In this document: positions 23,203 to 25,464 of the stretch, in pieces
How positions within the stretch are numbered: the stretch's first letter is position 1
How the letters are laid out: each line of letters starts with the position of its first letter
DNA from: JBQTKD01 sp052389435
Lineage (GTDB): Bacteria > Actinomycetota > Actinomycetes > Sporichthyales > Sporichthyaceae
DNA: 25,464 nucleotides
Direction of reading: 5' to 3'
Assembly: GCA_052389435.1 (NCBI GenBank)
Contig: JBQTIB010000033.1
Location: 1-25,464 of the forward strand
The notes under the pieces: generated by a model
Databases searched by the model: none
What the model was told of the DNA's origin: nothing
What the model saw: the letters and a program-made list of their open reading frames with translations, nothing else
Made by a program: the position numbers and the translations under genes

Positions 23203-23215
23203 GTTGTCGGACATT
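23203..23215. promoter_or_regulatory. GntR operator, aldehyde dehydrogenase copy
   Basis: GTTGTCGGACATT has the TGT-N3-ACA core and one full ACATT arm. A second partial element (TCGAATGTT) lies about 10 bases to the left. It sits in the 111-base divergent region between the aldehyde dehydrogenase and the SCP2-like gene and could control both. Confidence 0.6.
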
Positions 23216-23266
23216 TAGGCTAGCAGGCGGTACTGTTCGTCGGAAGCCCGAGTCGCTCTCCGTCGG

Positions 23267-23692
23267 ATGGATTCGCTGATGTCGCTGACGTTCTTCTCCG
23301 CGCAGTGGTGCGCGGAGGCCCTGCGAGTCGTCAACACGAACGACGGGATTCGCGAGGGACTGGTCGACCCGAGCAGCTTCAACACCCCGGTGATGTTCGA
23401 GTGCAGCGACCACGCCGGCGTCGGCAGCCGCATGGACTTCGCCTCCGGCGAGGTGACGGCGTGGACGGCCGGCACGGCCTGGGGGAGCGTCGATCGAACC
23501 GGTGCGACCTTCAGTGCACCGTTGGAGACCTGGCGCAGCGTCGTCGAGGGCGAACGCGACGCGACGCTTCTTTTGATGGAGCGAAAGCTCAAGCTGAAGG
23601 ACACCAAGAAGCAGGCGATGGCCGCCAACTACCGCGCCGTCGACGCGATGTTCAAGTCGTGGGGCGAGCTCGACACCGACTGGGACCTCTAA
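23267..23692 (+). CDS. SCP2-like sterol/lipid-binding protein
   Basis: This 141-residue protein resembles a single SCP2 domain. A beta-rich middle (MDFASGEVTAWTAG, WGSVDRTGATFSAP) is followed by LETWRSVVEGERDATLLLMERKL and a C-terminal helical KLKDTKKQAMAANYRAVDAMF, similar in layout to SCP2. Such proteins bind hydrophobic acyl-CoAs or sterols in the cytoplasm. Starts at 23267 and 23279 (MSLTFF) are both possible; neither has a strong ribosome binding site. It is divergent from the aldehyde dehydrogenase with a shared operator region, so it may carry a hydrophobic pathway intermediate. The assignment is by eye and moderate. Confidence 0.65.
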   Translation: MDSLMSLTFFSAQWCAEALRVVNTNDGIREGLVDPSSFNTPVMFECSDHAGVGSRMDFASGEVTAWTAGTAWGSVDRTGATFSAPLETWRSVVEGERDATLLLMERKLKLKDTKKQAMAANYRAVDAMFKSWGELDTDWDL

Positions 23693-23718
23693 ACCCAGGA
23701 GCCAAGGCTCTCCCCACG

Positions 23719-23747
23719 GACGAAGCGAACCGGGATTTCGCTTCGTC
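23719..23747 (+). terminator. Terminator hairpin after SCP2-like gene
   Basis: GACGAAGCGAA (23719-23729) pairs perfectly with TTCGCTTCGTC (23737-23747): 11 bp with a 7-base loop, followed by TTC. It begins 26 bases after the stop codon of the SCP2-like gene. Confidence 0.7.
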
Positions 23748-23755
23748 TTCGCGGC

Positions 23756-23790
23756 CCCGGCCGATTCGCGGCGACACCGAATCGGCCGGG
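23756..23790. terminator. Second tandem hairpin
   Basis: CCCGGCCGATTCG (23756-23768) pairs perfectly with CGAATCGGCCGGG (23778-23790), a 13-bp stem with a 9-base loop, only 8 bases beyond the previous hairpin. It probably reinforces termination and insulates the catabolic locus from the next gene pair. Confidence 0.6.
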
Positions 23791-23830
23791 TCCGCGCCAC
23801 CGCACCGGCCCCCGTCACCCCTGGATACGC

Positions 23831-24574
23831 ATGTTCACCTTTCTCGTCGAGACGACGCAGGTGCGCGAGGCCGACATCCTCGTGTGTTCCCGGCGCCGGT
23901 ACTCCCGTTGGACGACCTGTCCGTGCGGGTCCTGCATCCAGCAGTTGCGCAGGGTGCAGAAGCATCGCAACGCGGGTGTGCTTCCTCCGGCCCGTAGCGC
24001 CGAGGCGTGGGAGCGCATCGACCTGTTCCTGCAGGCGGGATGGACCCCTACCGCGATCGCCACCGCGGCCGGCATGGCGCCCCGCACCGTGCTCGCCGCT
24101 GTCCGACGTCGCAGAGCAACGGGACTTCCCTCGACCTGGTCCTACGGCTACGCCGAACTGCTGCTCGGTCTCGACGTCGCGGCACAGGCGCAAGGCGGCT
24201 ACGTACCCGTTGCCGGGGCGCGGCGACGCCTGCGGGCGTTGGCCTGCCTCGGCTGGTCCGTCGCCGAGGTCGCCGCGTGCATCGCGGAGCTGCCCGATCA
24301 GGATCCCGTCGGCGAGTCGACCCTCGACGCGATCCGCAGCGGTCGCACCGACGTGGGCGTGAGGCCGCAGTTCGACCGGGCCGTCCGTGCCGTCTACGCC
24401 TTGCTGTGCATGCGCCACGCCCCACCCGGCCGGTCGGCCACTCGTGCCAGGACCCACGCGGCCAAGGTTGGTTGGCTCCCACCGCTGGCCTACGACGACG
24501 AAGATCTGGACAGTTCGCACCCCGCTGTGGAACGACGGGCTCGCAGGGCAACGAGAACGGAGACCGCCAGGTGA
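23831..24574 (+). CDS. Cys-motif helix-turn-helix protein
   Basis: This 247-residue Arg/Ala-rich protein belongs by appearance to actinobacterial HTH proteins found in chromosomes, phages and integrative elements. Near the N-terminus, CPCGSC (31-36) gives a CxCxxC metal-binding-like motif followed by a basic helix. Residues about 57-98 (AWERIDLFLQAG, TAIATAAGMAPRTVLAAV) form a likely helix-turn-helix, and a second, weaker one may lie near 130-155. It probably binds DNA. No clear ribosome binding site precedes the ATG. Its stop overlaps the GTG start of the LLM-family gene by 4 bases, so the two are translationally coupled. Whether it regulates the locus is unknown. Confidence 0.65.
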   Translation: MFTFLVETTQVREADILVCSRRRYSRWTTCPCGSCIQQLRRVQKHRNAGVLPPARSAEAWERIDLFLQAGWTPTAIATAAGMAPRTVLAAVRRRRATGLPSTWSYGYAELLLGLDVAAQAQGGYVPVAGARRRLRALACLGWSVAEVAACIAELPDQDPVGESTLDAIRSGRTDVGVRPQFDRAVRAVYALLCMRHAPPGRSATRARTHAAKVGWLPPLAYDDEDLDSSHPAVERRARRATRTETAR

Positions 24575-25407
24575 AGTTCGGACTGCACGTGTTCCCGACC
24601 CGGGACGGCATGCCACCGGGCGATCTGGGCGGCCTCCTGGAGGACCGCGGCTTCGAGTCGATGTTCGTGCCCGACCACACCCACATTCCGGCGATCACCC
24701 CCGAGCGGGACGACGTGGCGAACCTGCCGACCGAGTTCAAGCACGGCATGGACGCCCTGATCGTGCTCGCCGCCGTCGCGCAGGCCACCATCACGCTGCG
24801 AATCGGCACCGCCGTGCTGCTTGTGACCCAGCGGGATCCGATCGTCACCGCCAAGGAAGTCGCCTCCATCGACGTGCTATCCGGCGGTCGGATGCTCTTT
24901 GGCGTAGGTCCGGGCTGGCTCAAGCAGGAGATGCGCAACCACGGCACCAACCCCGACGATCGCTGGCGCGTCATGCAGGAACGCGTCGAAGCCATGCAAC
25001 GGATCTGGACGCAGGACGAGGCGTCCTACAGCGGCGAGTTCGTCGAGTTCGACCGCATCACGTCCTGGCCCAAGCCGGTCCAGCGGCCCCACCCGCCCAT
25101 CCTGGTCGCGGGCAACGGCCCGAACGTCGCCCGCCGCGTCGTGGCCTACGGCGACGAATGGATCCCTATGCTTCGCCCCGGCGTGCTCGACCAGATCGCC
25201 GAGTTCAAGAAGACCGCGCGCAAGCCCGGCAGCGACAGCCCCATCCCCGTCACTCTGTTCGAGGGCGACCTCGCCGATGTCGACGCCTATGCCGCGGCGG
25301 GAGTCGACCGCGTTCTGTTCTGGGTACGCCCCGAAGGCGCCAAGCAGATGATCGCCACCGTCGACCGCATCGCGTTGAAGCTTGGCCGACGTCTGGAGAA
25401 CGCGTAG
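24571..25407 (+). CDS. LLM-class (probably F420) oxidoreductase
   Basis: This 278-residue protein has the luciferase-like TIM-barrel features of actinobacterial F420-dependent oxidoreductases: GFESMFVPDHTHIP (28-40 region), IGTAVLLVTQRDP (78-90), DVLSGGRMLFGVGPGWL (101-117) and PPILVAGNGPNVARRV (175-190). It is complete, with a GTG start behind GGAG and coupling to the HTH gene. F420 or FMN could be the cofactor; close relatives in mycobacteria are mostly F420-linked. Possible roles include oxidation of an alcohol or ring ketone, or an unrelated housekeeping reaction, because no pathway operator precedes this pair. Confidence 0.88.
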   Translation: MKFGLHVFPTRDGMPPGDLGGLLEDRGFESMFVPDHTHIPAITPERDDVANLPTEFKHGMDALIVLAAVAQATITLRIGTAVLLVTQRDPIVTAKEVASIDVLSGGRMLFGVGPGWLKQEMRNHGTNPDDRWRVMQERVEAMQRIWTQDEASYSGEFVEFDRITSWPKPVQRPHPPILVAGNGPNVARRVVAYGDEWIPMLRPGVLDQIAEFKKTARKPGSDSPIPVTLFEGDLADVDAYAAAGVDRVLFWVRPEGAKQMIATVDRIALKLGRRLENA

Positions 25408-25464
25408 ACCGTCGGGCCGTCCGCCTGCCGTGGTGGTGCGCGCGGGGCAACCCACGGGCGGGCC

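Noticed and set aside
1..25464. CRISPR array, riboswitch or rRNA
   Set aside because: No regularly spaced repeats, known aptamer pattern or rRNA sequence was seen on either strand.

Overview
This is a GC-rich actinobacterial window. GTG starts, chains of 4-bp start/stop overlaps, a probable F420-dependent LLM oxidoreductase and an actinobacterial HTH protein all fit that; the genus cannot be fixed from the sequence. Nearly all of it is one catabolic locus that looks built to oxidise an alicyclic or isoprenoid (terpenoid-like) compound to CoA thioesters, open its ring and finish by beta-oxidation.

Layout. Positions 1-462 hold no convincing gene but contain short direct and inverted repeats and a tRNA-Met-like fragment resembling an integration site. 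A leftward pair follows: a linalool dehydratase/isomerase-family protein (2091-3722) and, downstream of it, a lone toluene-4-monooxygenase-type diiron hydroxylase alpha subunit (463-1983). None of the partner subunits of that hydroxylase is in the window. A divergent quinone-oxidoreductase-like gene (3830-4804) converges on a leftward GntR/FadR-type regulator (4812-5555). Next is a tightly packed rightward operon of 12 genes (5675-18120): CoA-transferase, enoyl-CoA hydratase, acyl-CoA dehydrogenase, SDR, two 3-hydroxyacyl-CoA dehydrogenases, a BadI/MenB-like ring hydrolase, a degenerate acyl-CoA dehydrogenase, an acyl-CoA ligase, an alpha-methylacyl-CoA racemase, a thiolase and an EamA transporter. 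A zinc alcohol dehydrogenase of the benzyl/geraniol type and a tandem alpha/beta-barrel protein follow (18179-19930). A complete IS30-family element (19952-21612) sits before a leftward aldehyde dehydrogenase (21701-23155). The right end carries a small SCP2-like protein, an HTH protein and an LLM-family oxidoreductase.

How the genes fit together (inference). The diiron protein and the LDI-like enzyme would act on a hydrocarbon or tertiary alcohol. The alcohol and aldehyde dehydrogenases would convert a primary allylic or cyclic alcohol to a carboxylic acid. The ligase or transferase would make the CoA ester. The dehydrogenase, hydratase, SDR/HAD and BadI-like hydrolase mirror the cyclohexanecarboxylate (Ali/Bad) ring-opening route, with racemase and thiolase completing degradation of a branched chain.

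One palindrome, roughly AATGT-N3-ACATT, occurs in front of every catabolic transcription unit and over the start of the GntR gene: 3741-3753, 3798-3810, 5555-5567, 5653-5665, 18136-18148 and 23203-23215. It has the GT-N3-AC core typical of FadR/PdhR-like regulators, so the locus is probably one self-contained, autoregulated regulon. The combination of an LDI-like enzyme, an orphan diiron alpha subunit and an Ali/Bad-like ring pathway is the most likely novel system here.
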